A DNA stretch of 64,000 bases. It comes from Prevotella sp. (lineage in GTDB: Bacteria; Bacteroidota; Bacteroidia; Bacteroidales; Bacteroidaceae). Made by a program: the position numbers and the translations under genes. Positions within the stretch are counted from its first letter, which is position 1; every line of letters begins with the position of its first letter. The stretch spans positions 1-64,000 of the forward strand of contig JAFPVC010000061.1 in the NCBI GenBank assembly GCA_017413085.1, written 5' to 3'. Of the stretch, positions 8,070 through 17,717 are shown one piece after another. The notes beneath the pieces are model-generated. The model was not told the origin of the DNA. It ran no database searches and saw only the letters and a program-made list of their open reading frames with translations.

Positions 8070-9308
8070 ATGAAACATTTACTGACCATAATGGCACTGG
8101 CAGGCATGGCCGTGACTGCTGCAGCTGAAGACACGACTCTGAACGTGGCAGTGACCAACACCTACTCGAAGATACGTAAGGCGGTGCCGGTTGTCGTTAC
8201 ACTCGACGATAACTATGCAGGTGCTGTGGTGACCATGCAGGGTGCCACTGAGGAACTGCCATATCAGATTGACGACCTCAACGACGACGGCATCAGCGAC
8301 GAACTCGTATTCCTCACTGACATGGACCGCAATGAGAAACAGTACTTCACCATTAAGTTGATGAAGGACAAACCAGCGAAAACTTACGAAAACCGCACAT
8401 ACGGATACCTCGGCATACGTGACCGCTCGGAGAAGAACCAGAAGCACCAGCGCATCACGTCGGTGACATTCCCAAAGGAAACAAACCCTTACAACTACAT
8501 CTATCCACACGGTGCAGTGATGGAAAACGACATGGTGGGCTTCCGCGTGTATGCAGACCATCGTCAGTCGCTCGACTACTACGGGCATCGCAACCACAAG
8601 ATGGATATAGCCGAGACAGCCTTCTACACCACGCAGGAACAGCGCGACAAGGGATATGGCGAGGATGTGCTATATACCGGTTCTACCTACGGATGCGGTG
8701 CGTTGCACGGATGGGACGGACAGAAGTCTGTCATGTTCGAGAACGTTAGAAACCGCACTCAGACCGTAGTGACGGAAGGTCCAATACGTACCGTGCTCGA
8801 CATTACCAACAAGGCATGGCAGCCATACGAGGGATGCAAGTCTGTTGACATACGCACACGATACATATTATACTATGGTCACCGTGACGTGGAGGTACAG
8901 GTGAAGTTTTCTCGCAGCGTAGAAGACATACCACTCTCCACAGGCATCGTGGATATTGTAGAAGGCTCTACAGAGTTTACCGACAAGGCAGGACTGCGCG
9001 GCGACTGGGGCAGGGCATGTGCAGGAAACAATCCGAAGGTGTATGACACCATCACCGTGGGACTGGGTATCTACGTGCCGAAGGAATACTACAAGTCTGA
9101 TTCCCATTTCACTGACGGAAAAGACCACCTGCCCAACCAGGCATACGTAGAAGTGGTAGGCACAAAGACAGACGAGATGCACTACTGGTTCACTGCCACC
9201 TGCGACATCGAGACCTTTGGCTTCAAAGACAAGGAAGCATGGTTCAGCTATCTGAAAGGATGGAAGAAAGAGATGGAGAAGCCCGCGAAGGTAGAATTGA
9301 AGAATTGA
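8070..9308 (+). CDS. secreted DUF4861-family protein
   Basis: A 412-residue protein with a clear signal peptide (hydrophobic residues 4-18, likely cleavage after TAAA). The rest matches my knowledge of DUF4861, a Bacteroidetes family often found in polysaccharide and uronate utilisation loci; its activity is not established to my knowledge. The mature part is rich in beta-strand patterns and contains blocks such as DINDDGISDELVFL-like (here DLNDDGISDELVFL) near residue 70 and conserved histidines in GYGEDVLYTGSTYGCGALHG. It is followed by a PTS-like permease and KduI, which suggests a role in processing unsaturated uronates. Confidence 0.75.
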   Translation: MKHLLTIMALAGMAVTAAAEDTTLNVAVTNTYSKIRKAVPVVVTLDDNYAGAVVTMQGATEELPYQIDDLNDDGISDELVFLTDMDRNEKQYFTIKLMKDKPAKTYENRTYGYLGIRDRSEKNQKHQRITSVTFPKETNPYNYIYPHGAVMENDMVGFRVYADHRQSLDYYGHRNHKMDIAETAFYTTQEQRDKGYGEDVLYTGSTYGCGALHGWDGQKSVMFENVRNRTQTVVTEGPIRTVLDITNKAWQPYEGCKSVDIRTRYILYYGHRDVEVQVKFSRSVEDIPLSTGIVDIVEGSTEFTDKAGLRGDWGRACAGNNPKVYDTITVGLGIYVPKEYYKSDSHFTDGKDHLPNQAYVEVVGTKTDEMHYWFTATCDIETFGFKDKEAWFSYLKGWKKEMEKPAKVELKN

Positions 9309-9379
9309 ACGGTTGAAAATGCTATTCAACATATTAAAACAATAATAAAAGTCAATTGCTAAAATAAAACAATAAAATA

Positions 9380-10765
9380 ATGGAAGCTGTATTTTCTTAC
9401 ATCATCGGCCTTGGCGCCGCTGTCATGATGCCAATAATCTTCACCATACTTGGTGTGTGCATCGGAATCAAATTCTCTAAAGCCCTGAAGAGCGGACTCT
9501 ACGTAGGTGTCGGCTTCGTGGGATTGAGTGTCATCACAGCCTTGCTTACCAGTTCGCTGGGACCTGCACTGTCAAAGGTGGTAGAGATTTATGGACTGGA
9601 ACTGCAGGTGTTCGACATGGGATGGCCTGCCGCAGCATCAGTGGCATACAATACACTCGTGGGTTCGTTCATCATTCCGGTATGTCTGGGTGTGAACCTT
9701 GTGCTGCTGCTTATAGGTTGCACACGAACTGTAAACATCGACCTGTGGAACTATTGGCACTTTGCATTCATCGGCGCCGTAGTATATTTCATGACCGACT
9801 CCATTGCATGGGGATTCTTCGCAGCTATCATCTGCTACATACTAACGCTCGTCATGGCCGATATGACTGCTAAGCGTTTCCAGAAGTTCTATCCTGGCAT
9901 GGAAGGTATATCTATACCTCAACCATTCTGTCAGGGTTTCATGCCTTTCGCTGTTGTCATTAACAAGGCACTCGACTATGTTCCTGGTATCAACAAGGTA
10001 AACATCGACTCAGAAGGCATGAAGAAGAAGTTCGGTCTCTTCGGTGAACCACTCTTCCTCGGTGTCATCATCGGCATCATCATCGGTTGTCTGGCATGCA
10101 AGGACGGGGCAGAACTCGTTGACAGCATCCCGGCAACACTCGGACTTGGCATCAAGATGGGGGCCGTCATGGAACTCATCCCACGTATCACCAGCCTCTT
10201 CATCGAGGGCTTGAAGCCAATCTCTGAGGCTACACGCGAACTTATCGCCAAGAAGTTTGGCGAGGACAAGGAACTGTACATCGGTATGTCACCAGCACTT
10301 GTGATTGGACATCCAACCACACTTGTGGTATCACTGCTCCTCATTCCTGTGACACTCGTACTTGCAGTGGTATTGCCTGGCAACCAGTTCCTGCCATTGG
10401 CATCACTGGCAGGTATGTTCTACGTGTTCGTGATGGTATTGCCATACACCAACGGTAATGTGCTTCGCTCTTTCATCGTAGGTCTCGTGGTAATTGCCAT
10501 CGGACTATATTTCGTAACATGGATGGCAGGTGACTTCACCGCTGCAGCCCACAGCGTGGCGCAAGCTCATCCAGAAGATGCTTCAGTGGCAGTGCCGGCA
10601 GGATTCCAGGCAGGTGCCCTTGACTTTGCTTCAAGTCCGCTGTCAACACTCATCTATGCCTGCATGAAGTATCTCAACTACATCGGCGCAGCCATCCTCA
10701 CTCTCCTCACCGCCGGAGTACTGGCATGGAACAGAGTAAGCATGAAGAAGAAAGCAACAAAATAA
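9380..10765 (+). CDS. galactitol-type PTS IIC permease without partner subunits
   Basis: A 461-residue polytopic membrane protein of the PTS galactitol EIIC family, with hydrophobic segments throughout. The conserved NxxxDLWNYWHFAF region is near residue 118 and a GEPLFLGVIIGIIIG block near residue 220. In a full PTS, EIIC moves the sugar while EIIB phosphorylates it; no EIIA or EIIB gene is next to it, and Bacteroidetes generally lack a sugar PTS. It may therefore act as a facilitator or secondary transporter. Between a DUF4861 gene and kduI, the likely cargo is an unsaturated-uronate product, by inference only. Confidence 0.8.
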   Translation: MEAVFSYIIGLGAAVMMPIIFTILGVCIGIKFSKALKSGLYVGVGFVGLSVITALLTSSLGPALSKVVEIYGLELQVFDMGWPAAASVAYNTLVGSFIIPVCLGVNLVLLLIGCTRTVNIDLWNYWHFAFIGAVVYFMTDSIAWGFFAAIICYILTLVMADMTAKRFQKFYPGMEGISIPQPFCQGFMPFAVVINKALDYVPGINKVNIDSEGMKKKFGLFGEPLFLGVIIGIIIGCLACKDGAELVDSIPATLGLGIKMGAVMELIPRITSLFIEGLKPISEATRELIAKKFGEDKELYIGMSPALVIGHPTTLVVSLLLIPVTLVLAVVLPGNQFLPLASLAGMFYVFVMVLPYTNGNVLRSFIVGLVVIAIGLYFVTWMAGDFTAAAHSVAQAHPEDASVAVPAGFQAGALDFASSPLSTLIYACMKYLNYIGAAILTLLTAGVLAWNRVSMKKKATK

Positions 10766-10795
10766 TAAAAATCAGATAATTCAGAAAAAAGCAAT

Positions 10796-11794
10796 ATGAA
10801 GAAAATTTGTTTTATCGCCGCCCTTGCTGTTGCGGCACTCAATGCCAATGCTACTGAGCCTGACCGCTATGTAGGTGCTCAGCATGTTAAGTTCCAGACC
10901 GCTTGCCATCCTGAGGATGTGAAGCACTATGACACAAAAATGCTTCGCGAGCGATTCGTTATGGAGAAAGTGATGGAGGCAGACTCTATACTCCTGACTT
11001 ACTCACACTATGACCGTTTCATCTTCGGTGGCGCAATGCCGGTGAACAAGACACTGAAACTGGAGAACTTCTGGGAGCTCGGTCTCGACGTTGACAAGAA
11101 TATCAAAGAGAAGTATTTCCTCTACAACCGTGAGCTCGGCGTAGTAAACTGCGGTGAGGGTGACGGCTACGTTATCGTTGACGGCAAGGAGTATGCCCTC
11201 TCTCCAAAGGAGGCTCTCTATATCGGTCGCGGACACATCGGTAAGGACAAGGACGTAAACAAGGTTGTGGAGTTCCGCTCAAAGGACGCTTCTAAGCCTG
11301 CTAAGTTCTACCTTAACTCTGCTACTGCACACCAGCACTACAAGACACAGTGGATCACACTCGACGGCCGTAAGGGTTCGCTGAAGGCTGCCGTATGGGG
11401 ACCGGTAGGAACAACGGAAGAGGCAAACAACCGCACCGTTTATAAACTCATCGTCAACGACGTGCTTGAGGAAGGTCCATGCCAGCTGCAGCTCGGTCTG
11501 ACACAGCTGAACCCAGGTGCAGTATGGAACACCATGCCGCCTCACACACACGGTCGCCGCATTGAGGCTTACTACTATTTCAACCTGCCAGAGAAGCAGA
11601 CCATCTCACACGTTATGGGCGAGCCACAGGAGAGCCGCAACGTATGGCTGCACAACGAGCAGGCTATCATGTCGCCGGAGTGGTCTATCCACGCAGCAGC
11701 AGGTACATACTACTACACCTTCATCTGGGGTATGGCAGGAGAGAACCTCTACTATAACGACAAGGACGAAATACCTGTTATTGACATAAAATAA
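10796..11794 (+). CDS. kduI: 5-dehydro-4-deoxy-D-glucuronate isomerase with signal peptide
   Basis: KduI isomerises 5-keto-4-deoxyuronate to 2,5-diketo-3-deoxygluconate in pectin and glycosaminoglycan breakdown. The cupin zinc ligands are visible: His250 and His252 in [10 protein letters not shown], Glu257, and His299 in WSIHAAAG. Unusually, the protein begins with a good signal peptide ([19 protein letters not shown]) before the usual N terminus ([18 protein letters not shown]). At 332 residues it is about 50 longer than E. coli KduI. This predicts a periplasmic enzyme, whereas the characterised enzyme is cytoplasmic. It lies 30 bases after the EIIC gene. Confidence 0.88.
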   Translation: MKKICFIAALAVAALNANATEPDRYVGAQHVKFQTACHPEDVKHYDTKMLRERFVMEKVMEADSILLTYSHYDRFIFGGAMPVNKTLKLENFWELGLDVDKNIKEKYFLYNRELGVVNCGEGDGYVIVDGKEYALSPKEALYIGRGHIGKDKDVNKVVEFRSKDASKPAKFYLNSATAHQHYKTQWITLDGRKGSLKAAVWGPVGTTEEANNRTVYKLIVNDVLEEGPCQLQLGLTQLNPGAVWNTMPPHTHGRRIEAYYYFNLPEKQTISHVMGEPQESRNVWLHNEQAIMSPEWSIHAAAGTYYYTFIWGMAGENLYYNDKDEIPVIDIK

Positions 11795-11807
11795 AATAGG
11801 GGATGAT

Positions 11808-11863
11808 GGAATAGGGAATAAGGTTTGTATGGTTTGAAGCACATAAACCTTAATCCTTATTCC
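11808..11863 (+). terminator. imperfect hairpin after kduI
   Basis: Arms 808-826 and 845-863 of this kilobase pair over 7 outer and 6 inner bases with a small internal mismatch, 14 bases after the kduI stop. There is no strong T run, so it may be a terminator or a 3' stabilising hairpin of the DUF4861-EIIC-kduI transcript. Confidence 0.5.
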
Positions 11864-11886
11864 ATTCAACATTAATCCTTTTAAAA

Positions 11887-12594
11887 ATGCAACCCAAGGA
11901 ATTCTTCCATAAACTAATGAGCCGTTACCTGTGGCTCAACCTGATGGCGATGGTGCTGCTTGTTGTGGTGCTGGCACTGGGTGTTCACGTTGCACTGAAC
12001 ATCTACACCCACCATGGCGAGAGCATTTCCGTGCCAGACGTAAGGCGCCAGTCGTTTGAGAGTGCACAACGCACCATGGAGAACCACGGTTTTACAGTTG
12101 AGGTTAATGACACCGGCTACGTAAAAACGTTGCCGGCAGGAACTGTGCTTGAGCAAATGCCGGCAGCAGGAACACGTCTCAAGGCTGGCAGGGTGATATA
12201 CCTGACGATAAACGCAGCAAATTCACCAACGCTGGCATTGCCCGACCTGATCGACAACAGTTCACTGCGCGAGGCTCAGGCCAAACTGACAGCCATGGGA
12301 TTCAAGTTGGCTGCACCAAGGTATGTGCCAGGAGAGAAAGACTGGGTTTATGGCATTCAGGCAGGAGGACGGAGCTACACCACCGGACAGCGCGTGCCTG
12401 TTGATGCACTCGTTACGATACTCGTTGGCAACGGACATGTAGCTGACGATGAAGATCTCTTGGAGACTGACGCACCATCAAGCAGCGTGGAGGAAGACTT
12501 CGACTTTGACGAGGGTGGAGGAAGCGATGATGCACCAGAGCCAAACACAAACACTTCATCTGGTGAGAAAGATGATTTTGAAGTAGTAGAATGA
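11887..12594 (+). CDS. PASTA-domain membrane protein
   Basis: A 235-residue protein with a membrane segment at about residues 15-38 followed by two extracytoplasmic PASTA domains (about 45-108 and 113-182; the first begins ISVPDVRRQSFESAQ). It ends in an acidic, low-complexity tail from about residue 185. PASTA domains bind peptidoglycan fragments or act as spacers; here there is no kinase domain. The gene overlaps rluD by the ATGA at 12591-12594 and is followed by ddl, so a link to cell wall synthesis is plausible. Confidence 0.88.
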   Translation: MQPKEFFHKLMSRYLWLNLMAMVLLVVVLALGVHVALNIYTHHGESISVPDVRRQSFESAQRTMENHGFTVEVNDTGYVKTLPAGTVLEQMPAAGTRLKAGRVIYLTINAANSPTLALPDLIDNSSLREAQAKLTAMGFKLAAPRYVPGEKDWVYGIQAGGRSYTTGQRVPVDALVTILVGNGHVADDEDLLETDAPSSSVEEDFDFDEGGGSDDAPEPNTNTSSGEKDDFEVVE

Positions 12595-13715
12595 CAGAAT
12601 CTACCACAGGACAACCGATGAAAGAAAACGAATATACAGAAGAATTAGAAGCCATTGAGGAACTTGACGAAGACATGGCCCAAAATGCTGACGGAGATGT
12701 AATGTATGAACATTTCCGAATAGAGGCAGATCTCGGTCAGGTTCCTTTGCGCATAGACAAGTTTCTGACGGAACACATGCCGCACACCACACGCAACCGT
12801 ATACAGGCGGCTGCCGATGCAGGTTTTATCTTTGTGGGTGAGAAAGCAGTAAAGTCTAACTATAAGGTGCGTCCCGGCGATGTCGTCACACTCAGGTTAC
12901 ATCAGCCCAAGCACGACACAACAATATATCCTGAAGACATACCATTGAACATTGTCTATGAAGATGATGCGCTGATGATTATCAACAAACCCGCCGGCAT
13001 GGTGGTACACCCTGGGGCAGGCAACTTCACCGGCACGCTCATAAATGCCGTGGCATGGCACATGAAGGACGTTCCTGAGTTCGACCCAAATTCACCGGAG
13101 GTTGGACTGGTGCACCGCATAGACAAAGACACCAGCGGACTGCTCGTTGTGGCAAAAACACCTGATGCTAAATCGTCACTCGGCAAACAGTTCTTCGACC
13201 ATAACACGCACCGTTCATACAATTGCCTTGTGTGGGGACATTTCACGGAGAATGAAGGACGCATAGAAGGAAACATCACGCGAGACCCAAAAGACCGTCT
13301 GCGCATGACAGTGGCAGCACCCGACTCAGGCATAGGCAAGCCAGCCGTGACGCATTGGCGCGTGATAGAGAAATTCGGCTACGTCACCTTGATAGAGTGT
13401 ATCCTTGAAACAGGCAGAACCCATCAGATACGCGCCCACATGAAGCATATAGGACATCCACTCTTCGGTGACGAGCGATATGGTGGCACGGAAATACTGA
13501 GAGGAGAACGCAGTTCCACATACAAGGCATTCATAAACAACTGTTTCAAGATATGTCCACGCCAGGCACTGCATGCACGCACTCTTGGTTTCATACACCC
13601 CATAACAGGCAAGCAGATGGACTTCACCAGCGAATGGCCGGAGGATTTCGCTTCGCTAATGGAAAAATGGCGCAGCTATGTAAGTGGGACAACACGCGAT
13701 ATGCTGAACGGATAA
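12591..13715 (+). CDS. rluD: 23S rRNA pseudouridine synthase, RluD family
   Basis: RluA/RluD-type pseudouridine synthase, expected to modify helix 69 of 23S rRNA. An acidic N-terminal extension of about 45 residues precedes an S4 RNA-binding domain (about residues 52-115), then the catalytic domain with the HRIDKDTSGLLVVAKT motif, catalytic Asp178. The start codon overlaps the stop of the PASTA gene (ATGA), which indicates translational coupling and sets the start. Confidence 0.94.
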   Translation: MTESTTGQPMKENEYTEELEAIEELDEDMAQNADGDVMYEHFRIEADLGQVPLRIDKFLTEHMPHTTRNRIQAAADAGFIFVGEKAVKSNYKVRPGDVVTLRLHQPKHDTTIYPEDIPLNIVYEDDALMIINKPAGMVVHPGAGNFTGTLINAVAWHMKDVPEFDPNSPEVGLVHRIDKDTSGLLVVAKTPDAKSSLGKQFFDHNTHRSYNCLVWGHFTENEGRIEGNITRDPKDRLRMTVAAPDSGIGKPAVTHWRVIEKFGYVTLIECILETGRTHQIRAHMKHIGHPLFGDERYGGTEILRGERSSTYKAFINNCFKICPRQALHARTLGFIHPITGKQMDFTSEWPEDFASLMEKWRSYVSGTTRDMLNG

Positions 13716-13738
13716 CAAATATAAAAACTGAATATACA

Positions 13739-14728
13739 ATGAAAAAGACAATAGCAATTATTTGCGGAGGCGACTCATCGGAGCATGATGTGTCGCTGCG
13801 TTCGGGAGCGGGCATATACTCGTTTTTCAACAAGGACAAGTACAACTGCTACATCGTTGACCTGAAGAAGGGCGACTGGCATGTAAACCTCAGCGACGGC
13901 ACACAGGCTGAGATTGACAAGAATGACTTCTCATTCGTGGAGAAGGGCGAAAAGAAAACTTTCGACTACGCATATATAACAATACACGGTATACCAGGCG
14001 AGAACGGACAGCTGCAGGGTTACTTCGACCTCATCGGCATGCCCTACTCTACCAGCGGCGTACTGGTGGAAGCTCTGACTTTCGACAAGTTCGTACTGAA
14101 CAACTACCTGCGCACATTCGGCATCAGCGTGGCTGACAGCATACTGGTGCGCAAAGGCGAGGAGAACAGCGTAACCGACGAAAAGATAAAAACCACAGTT
14201 GGCTATCCATGTTTCGTAAAGCCAGCCGCAGACGGTTCTTCTTTCGGCGTCAGCAAGGTAAAGGAGTTCTCGGAGATGCAAAAAGCCCTTGACCTGGCAT
14301 TCGGAGAGAGCGACACTGTGATGATAGAAGGTTTCCTCGAGGGGATGGAAATATCTCAGGGTATATATAAGACAAAGGAGAAGTGTGTAGTACTGCCTGC
14401 CACAGAGGTGGTCAGCGAGAACGAGTTCTTCGACTACGATGCAAAATACAACGGACAGGTGCAGGAGATAACACCGGCACGCTTGCCACAGGAGGTCAGC
14501 GAGCGCGTCGACAAGATTACTTCAGCCATCTATGACATTCTTCACGCCAACGGCATCATCCGCGTGGACTATATAATAAAGGATGCCCAAGATCCGGCAA
14601 AGGCACAAATCCGTATGCTTGAGATAAACACCACGCCAGGCATGACACCGACATCATTCATCCCACAACAGGTTCGCGCTGCAGGACTCAACATGGGAGA
14701 TGTGCTCAGTGAGATAGTTGAAGGCTGA
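13739..14728 (+). CDS. ddl: D-alanine--D-alanine ligase
   Basis: ATP-grasp enzyme that makes the D-Ala-D-Ala dipeptide of peptidoglycan. Family blocks are CGGDSSEHDVSLRSG at the N terminus, HGIPGENGQLQGYFDLIGMP (residues near 82-101), and C-terminal RMLEINTTPGMTPTSFIPQ carrying the metal ligands. The frame is open upstream into rluD, but only the ATG at 13739 (MKKTIAIICGG) gives the true N terminus, at 329 residues. It is 23 bases after rluD. Confidence 0.96.
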   Translation: MKKTIAIICGGDSSEHDVSLRSGAGIYSFFNKDKYNCYIVDLKKGDWHVNLSDGTQAEIDKNDFSFVEKGEKKTFDYAYITIHGIPGENGQLQGYFDLIGMPYSTSGVLVEALTFDKFVLNNYLRTFGISVADSILVRKGEENSVTDEKIKTTVGYPCFVKPAADGSSFGVSKVKEFSEMQKALDLAFGESDTVMIEGFLEGMEISQGIYKTKEKCVVLPATEVVSENEFFDYDAKYNGQVQEITPARLPQEVSERVDKITSAIYDILHANGIIRVDYIIKDAQDPAKAQIRMLEINTTPGMTPTSFIPQQVRAAGLNMGDVLSEIVEG

Positions 14729-14733
14729 AAGAT

Positions 14734-15912
14734 ATGACAATACACGATTTCGACGAAATACGACCATACGAACCAGAGGAAATGCCTGTGGTGTTTGAAG
14801 AACTGCTCAACGACAGGCAGTTCAACCTTGTGATGAAAGGCATGGCACCATGGTTGCCCAAGGCTGTGCGCAACGGACTGCTGCGACTGCTGTTCAAGGG
14901 CGTGAAGTCATCGCAGGACTTTCAGGTGCGATTCATGAAACCCGTAGTGAGATTCATCACATGGCGATGCACCAAAGGAACATCCTTCGGCTTTCCTGAT
15001 GGATTCGACAAACACGGCAGGTATATCTTCATGTCCAACCACCGCGACATTGTGCTTGACTCCGCCTTCCTCGACCTCATGATACATGACGACGGCTTTG
15101 ACCGCACATGTGAGATCGGCATCGGTGACAACCTGCTGATATATCCGTGGATAAAGAAACTGGTGAGGATGAACAAGGCATTCACCGTGCGTCGCGGACT
15201 GACGGCACACGAGATGATGCGCTCGTCAATGCTGATGAGCCAGTACATCCACTTTGCAGTGAACGACAAGCAGGAGAACATCTGGATAGCACAGCGCGAG
15301 GGACGTGCCAAGGACTCCGACGACCGCACACAGGACTCCGTACTGAAGATGTTTGCCATGGGCGCACCTGAAGAGTGCAGCGACAATGTAATAGAGGCAC
15401 TGAAACACCTCCATATAGCACCGCTGACGATAAGTTATGAGCACGACCCATGCGACTACCTCAAGGCTGAGGAGTTTCAATTCAAACGCGACGTGCAGGG
15501 ATGGAAGAAGTCGAAGCAGGACGACTTGCTCAACATGAAGACCGGCATACTGGGTAAAAAAGGCAAGGTGCACTACGAACTGTCACCATGCATAGACCCG
15601 TGGCTCGACACTCTCGACCCCACGTTGCCTAAGAAGGAGATATTCCGCCTCGTGGCAGAGCACATAGACCGTGAGATACATTCACGCTATCGCCTGTATC
15701 CGTGCAACTGGATTGCCATGGACGAACTGGACGGTACGGACAACAGCGACAAATACACGGTGAAAGACAAAAAGGAATTTGAGGAATATCTGGCAGGACA
15801 GATAAAGAAGGTGCGTGTGCTAAACCCCGACGTGCCGTTCCTGCGTGAGCGTATGCTGACAATGTATGCAAACCCCGTGCGTAATTTCCTCGTCTCACAG
15901 AATACAAAGTAA
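14734..15912 (+). CDS. glycerolipid acyltransferase (PlsC/PlsB-like)
   Basis: A 392-residue cytoplasmic-face acyltransferase. The active-site motif is SNHRDIVLDS with His103; the catalytic His and the following Asp109 are separated by five residues rather than the common four, unless Asp105 takes that role. A second motif WIAQREGRAKD (the EGxR type substrate-binding block) lies near residue 188. It lacks obvious membrane spans. It starts 5 bases after ddl. Likely substrate is acylated glycerol phosphate, but other acceptors, such as ornithine lipids, cannot be excluded. Confidence 0.75.
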   Translation: MTIHDFDEIRPYEPEEMPVVFEELLNDRQFNLVMKGMAPWLPKAVRNGLLRLLFKGVKSSQDFQVRFMKPVVRFITWRCTKGTSFGFPDGFDKHGRYIFMSNHRDIVLDSAFLDLMIHDDGFDRTCEIGIGDNLLIYPWIKKLVRMNKAFTVRRGLTAHEMMRSSMLMSQYIHFAVNDKQENIWIAQREGRAKDSDDRTQDSVLKMFAMGAPEECSDNVIEALKHLHIAPLTISYEHDPCDYLKAEEFQFKRDVQGWKKSKQDDLLNMKTGILGKKGKVHYELSPCIDPWLDTLDPTLPKKEIFRLVAEHIDREIHSRYRLYPCNWIAMDELDGTDNSDKYTVKDKKEFEEYLAGQIKKVRVLNPDVPFLRERMLTMYANPVRNFLVSQNTK

Positions 15913-15916
15913 ACAA

Positions 15917-16558
15917 GTGAGAAAAGCAATATACATATTGTTGTTGTATGTATTCGCCCTCGTATCATGCGATTACACCAGCTACGAGACTGGTAGTGGC
16001 GAATACTCCAACCTGCGTGCCGACTATGCAGATATAAAGGTGACACAAGGGATGGTGACGGGAATAACAACTGACGACGGAACTTCACTTACACCACCCT
16101 CAGGTCTACAATACAAAGAGAATAAAGACACCATAATAAGGTGTTTACTCTATTATAACATGCAAGACATAAGTCAGCCGATACAGGTAGTAGGGCAGAA
16201 AAACGTAAACGTAATAATTCCTCTGAAATGGGAAGGTCAGGAAAAGGCGAAAAACGATCCGCTAACGCTTACCGCCGCATGGATGTCGGCAAACAAACGC
16301 TATATCAACATGCAAGTCGGATTAAAAAACGGCAGCAAGGATGACGAAGCCATGCAGACATTAGTGATACGATGCGATTCCGTCAGTACATACAAAGGTG
16401 GGGCGATATGGCTTACCCTGTGCCATGACCAAGGTGGAATACCACAATACTACACAAAAGACATACTGCTCAGCATACCGACAAAACTGTTGCCTGACAC
16501 CATACATCTCACGACAAACACATATTCAGGACAGAAAACACACCTATTTACAAAATGA
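15917..16558 (+). CDS. NigD-like lipoprotein
   Basis: A 213-residue lipoprotein. The start is taken as GTG at 15917, four bases after the acyltransferase stop, because VRKAIYILLLYVFALVSC forms a perfect lipoprotein signal with Cys19 as the lipidated residue. The rest resembles NigD-like C-terminal domains found widely in Bacteroidetes; NigD was named from a Prevotella bacteriocin locus, but most family members have no known role. It overlaps the next gene by ATGA, so the two are translated together. Confidence 0.75.
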   Translation: MRKAIYILLLYVFALVSCDYTSYETGSGEYSNLRADYADIKVTQGMVTGITTDDGTSLTPPSGLQYKENKDTIIRCLLYYNMQDISQPIQVVGQKNVNVIIPLKWEGQEKAKNDPLTLTAAWMSANKRYINMQVGLKNGSKDDEAMQTLVIRCDSVSTYKGGAIWLTLCHDQGGIPQYYTKDILLSIPTKLLPDTIHLTTNTYSGQKTHLFTK

Positions 16559-17553
16559 ATCTGAAACTGCATCAGCAGACACACATGCAGTCATGGATAA
16601 TACGAGTCATACGCATTTTGCGTAAAGCATTTCTTCCATCGCTAAAGACGACTCTGTGGCTGCTGAAGATAATGATACCGATATCGTTCGTTGTCACACT
16701 GCTGCAATATCTTGGAGTTATAGCATGGATAGCCCAGTACCTTGACCCCGTATTCCAATACATGGGACTACCTGGAGCGTCAGCCATTGCATTCGTAACA
16801 GGCGCATCAGTAACAACGTATGCCTGCCTTGCCGTTATGCTGTCAATGCAACTAACCATGCGACAAGCAACAATACTGGGCATAATGGTGCTGATATGCC
16901 ATGCCTTGCCCATGGAAAGTGCAGTAGTAAAGCGTGTAGGTTCAAAACCATGGCGCATGGCAGTGCTACGTATCATAGCGGCATTTGTCGCAGCGTTCTA
17001 CCTGAATTTGGTATTGCCTGATATGCCTCAGCCGTTTAACAGTAGTGTAGTAACAGGCATCACGCCAACACCACAAGAACTGCTATGGCAATGGGTGATT
17101 TCATCACTCAAGCTCAGCCTAATGATTTTCGGAATCATTTACGGACTGATGGTCATACAACGGGTTTTCGAACGACTGGGCATCATGCAGATGCTGACAA
17201 AGCCATTGCGTCCACTGATGCGCTTCTTAGGACTCCCTGAAAACGCATCATACCTTTGGCTCGTAGGAAACGTGCTTGGCATCAGCTATGGTTCAGCAGC
17301 TATGATAGACCTTGAGGAACGCGGTCAGATAACACGCGAAGAAGCCAATGACGTGAACTATCACCTCATAATGAACCATTCCATGCTTGAAGACACGCTG
17401 GTATATGCAACAGCAGGAATATCAGCATGGTGGATTTTGTCCACGAGAATGCTTTTTGCCCTCATTTTAGTATGGGGAAGGAGAATAGCGTTAAAAATAT
17501 TTAACATTCAGAAGAAAAACAGCCCTATATTTCTGTATGTCAAGAAAAAGTAG
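16555..17553 (+). CDS. nucleoside-recognition (Gate) domain membrane protein
   Basis: A 332-residue polytopic membrane protein with two Gate-type repeats, seen around residues 40-140 (with GASAIAFVTGASVTTYA) and 220-310. The family is annotated by distant similarity to nucleoside transporters and to the spore proteins SpmA/SpmB; substrate unknown. The start ATG overlaps the stop of the NigD-like gene (16555-16558). The last part of the gene overlaps the region that holds the rpsO promoter. Confidence 0.8.
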   Translation: MNLKLHQQTHMQSWIIRVIRILRKAFLPSLKTTLWLLKIMIPISFVVTLLQYLGVIAWIAQYLDPVFQYMGLPGASAIAFVTGASVTTYACLAVMLSMQLTMRQATILGIMVLICHALPMESAVVKRVGSKPWRMAVLRIIAAFVAAFYLNLVLPDMPQPFNSSVVTGITPTPQELLWQWVISSLKLSLMIFGIIYGLMVIQRVFERLGIMQMLTKPLRPLMRFLGLPENASYLWLVGNVLGISYGSAAMIDLEERGQITREEANDVNYHLIMNHSMLEDTLVYATAGISAWWILSTRMLFALILVWGRRIALKIFNIQKKNSPIFLYVKKK

Positions 17554-17562
17554 TACCTTTGC
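17554..17562 (+). promoter_or_regulatory. rpsO promoter (-7 element)
   Basis: TACCTTTGC begins immediately after the preceding stop codon. The upstream -33 element is weak. Transcription from about 17569 would give rpsO a 5' leader of about 150 bases. Confidence 0.7.
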
Positions 17563-17569
17563 ACCCGCA

Positions 17570-17717
17570 AAAATCAGAAGTCAACGGATAACCCGTAGAA
17601 AAACTGATTAGCTGCATTCGCAGGATGTAAGGACATTGGTGACGGATTTCCGCAGGCATCGGCAGGATGTAATGGTAAACAGATTTACTAATACAGTCAC
17701 ACAAAACGAACAAAACA
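17570..17717 (+). promoter_or_regulatory. structured 5' leader of rpsO with a direct repeat
   Basis: The long untranslated leader of rpsO contains two copies of (C/G)GCAGGATGTAA at 17619-17630 and 17661-17672. Ribosomal protein S15 represses its own mRNA through leader structures in several phyla, each with a different RNA fold. The repeat and leader length are directly visible; an autoregulatory role is inference. Confidence 0.4.
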
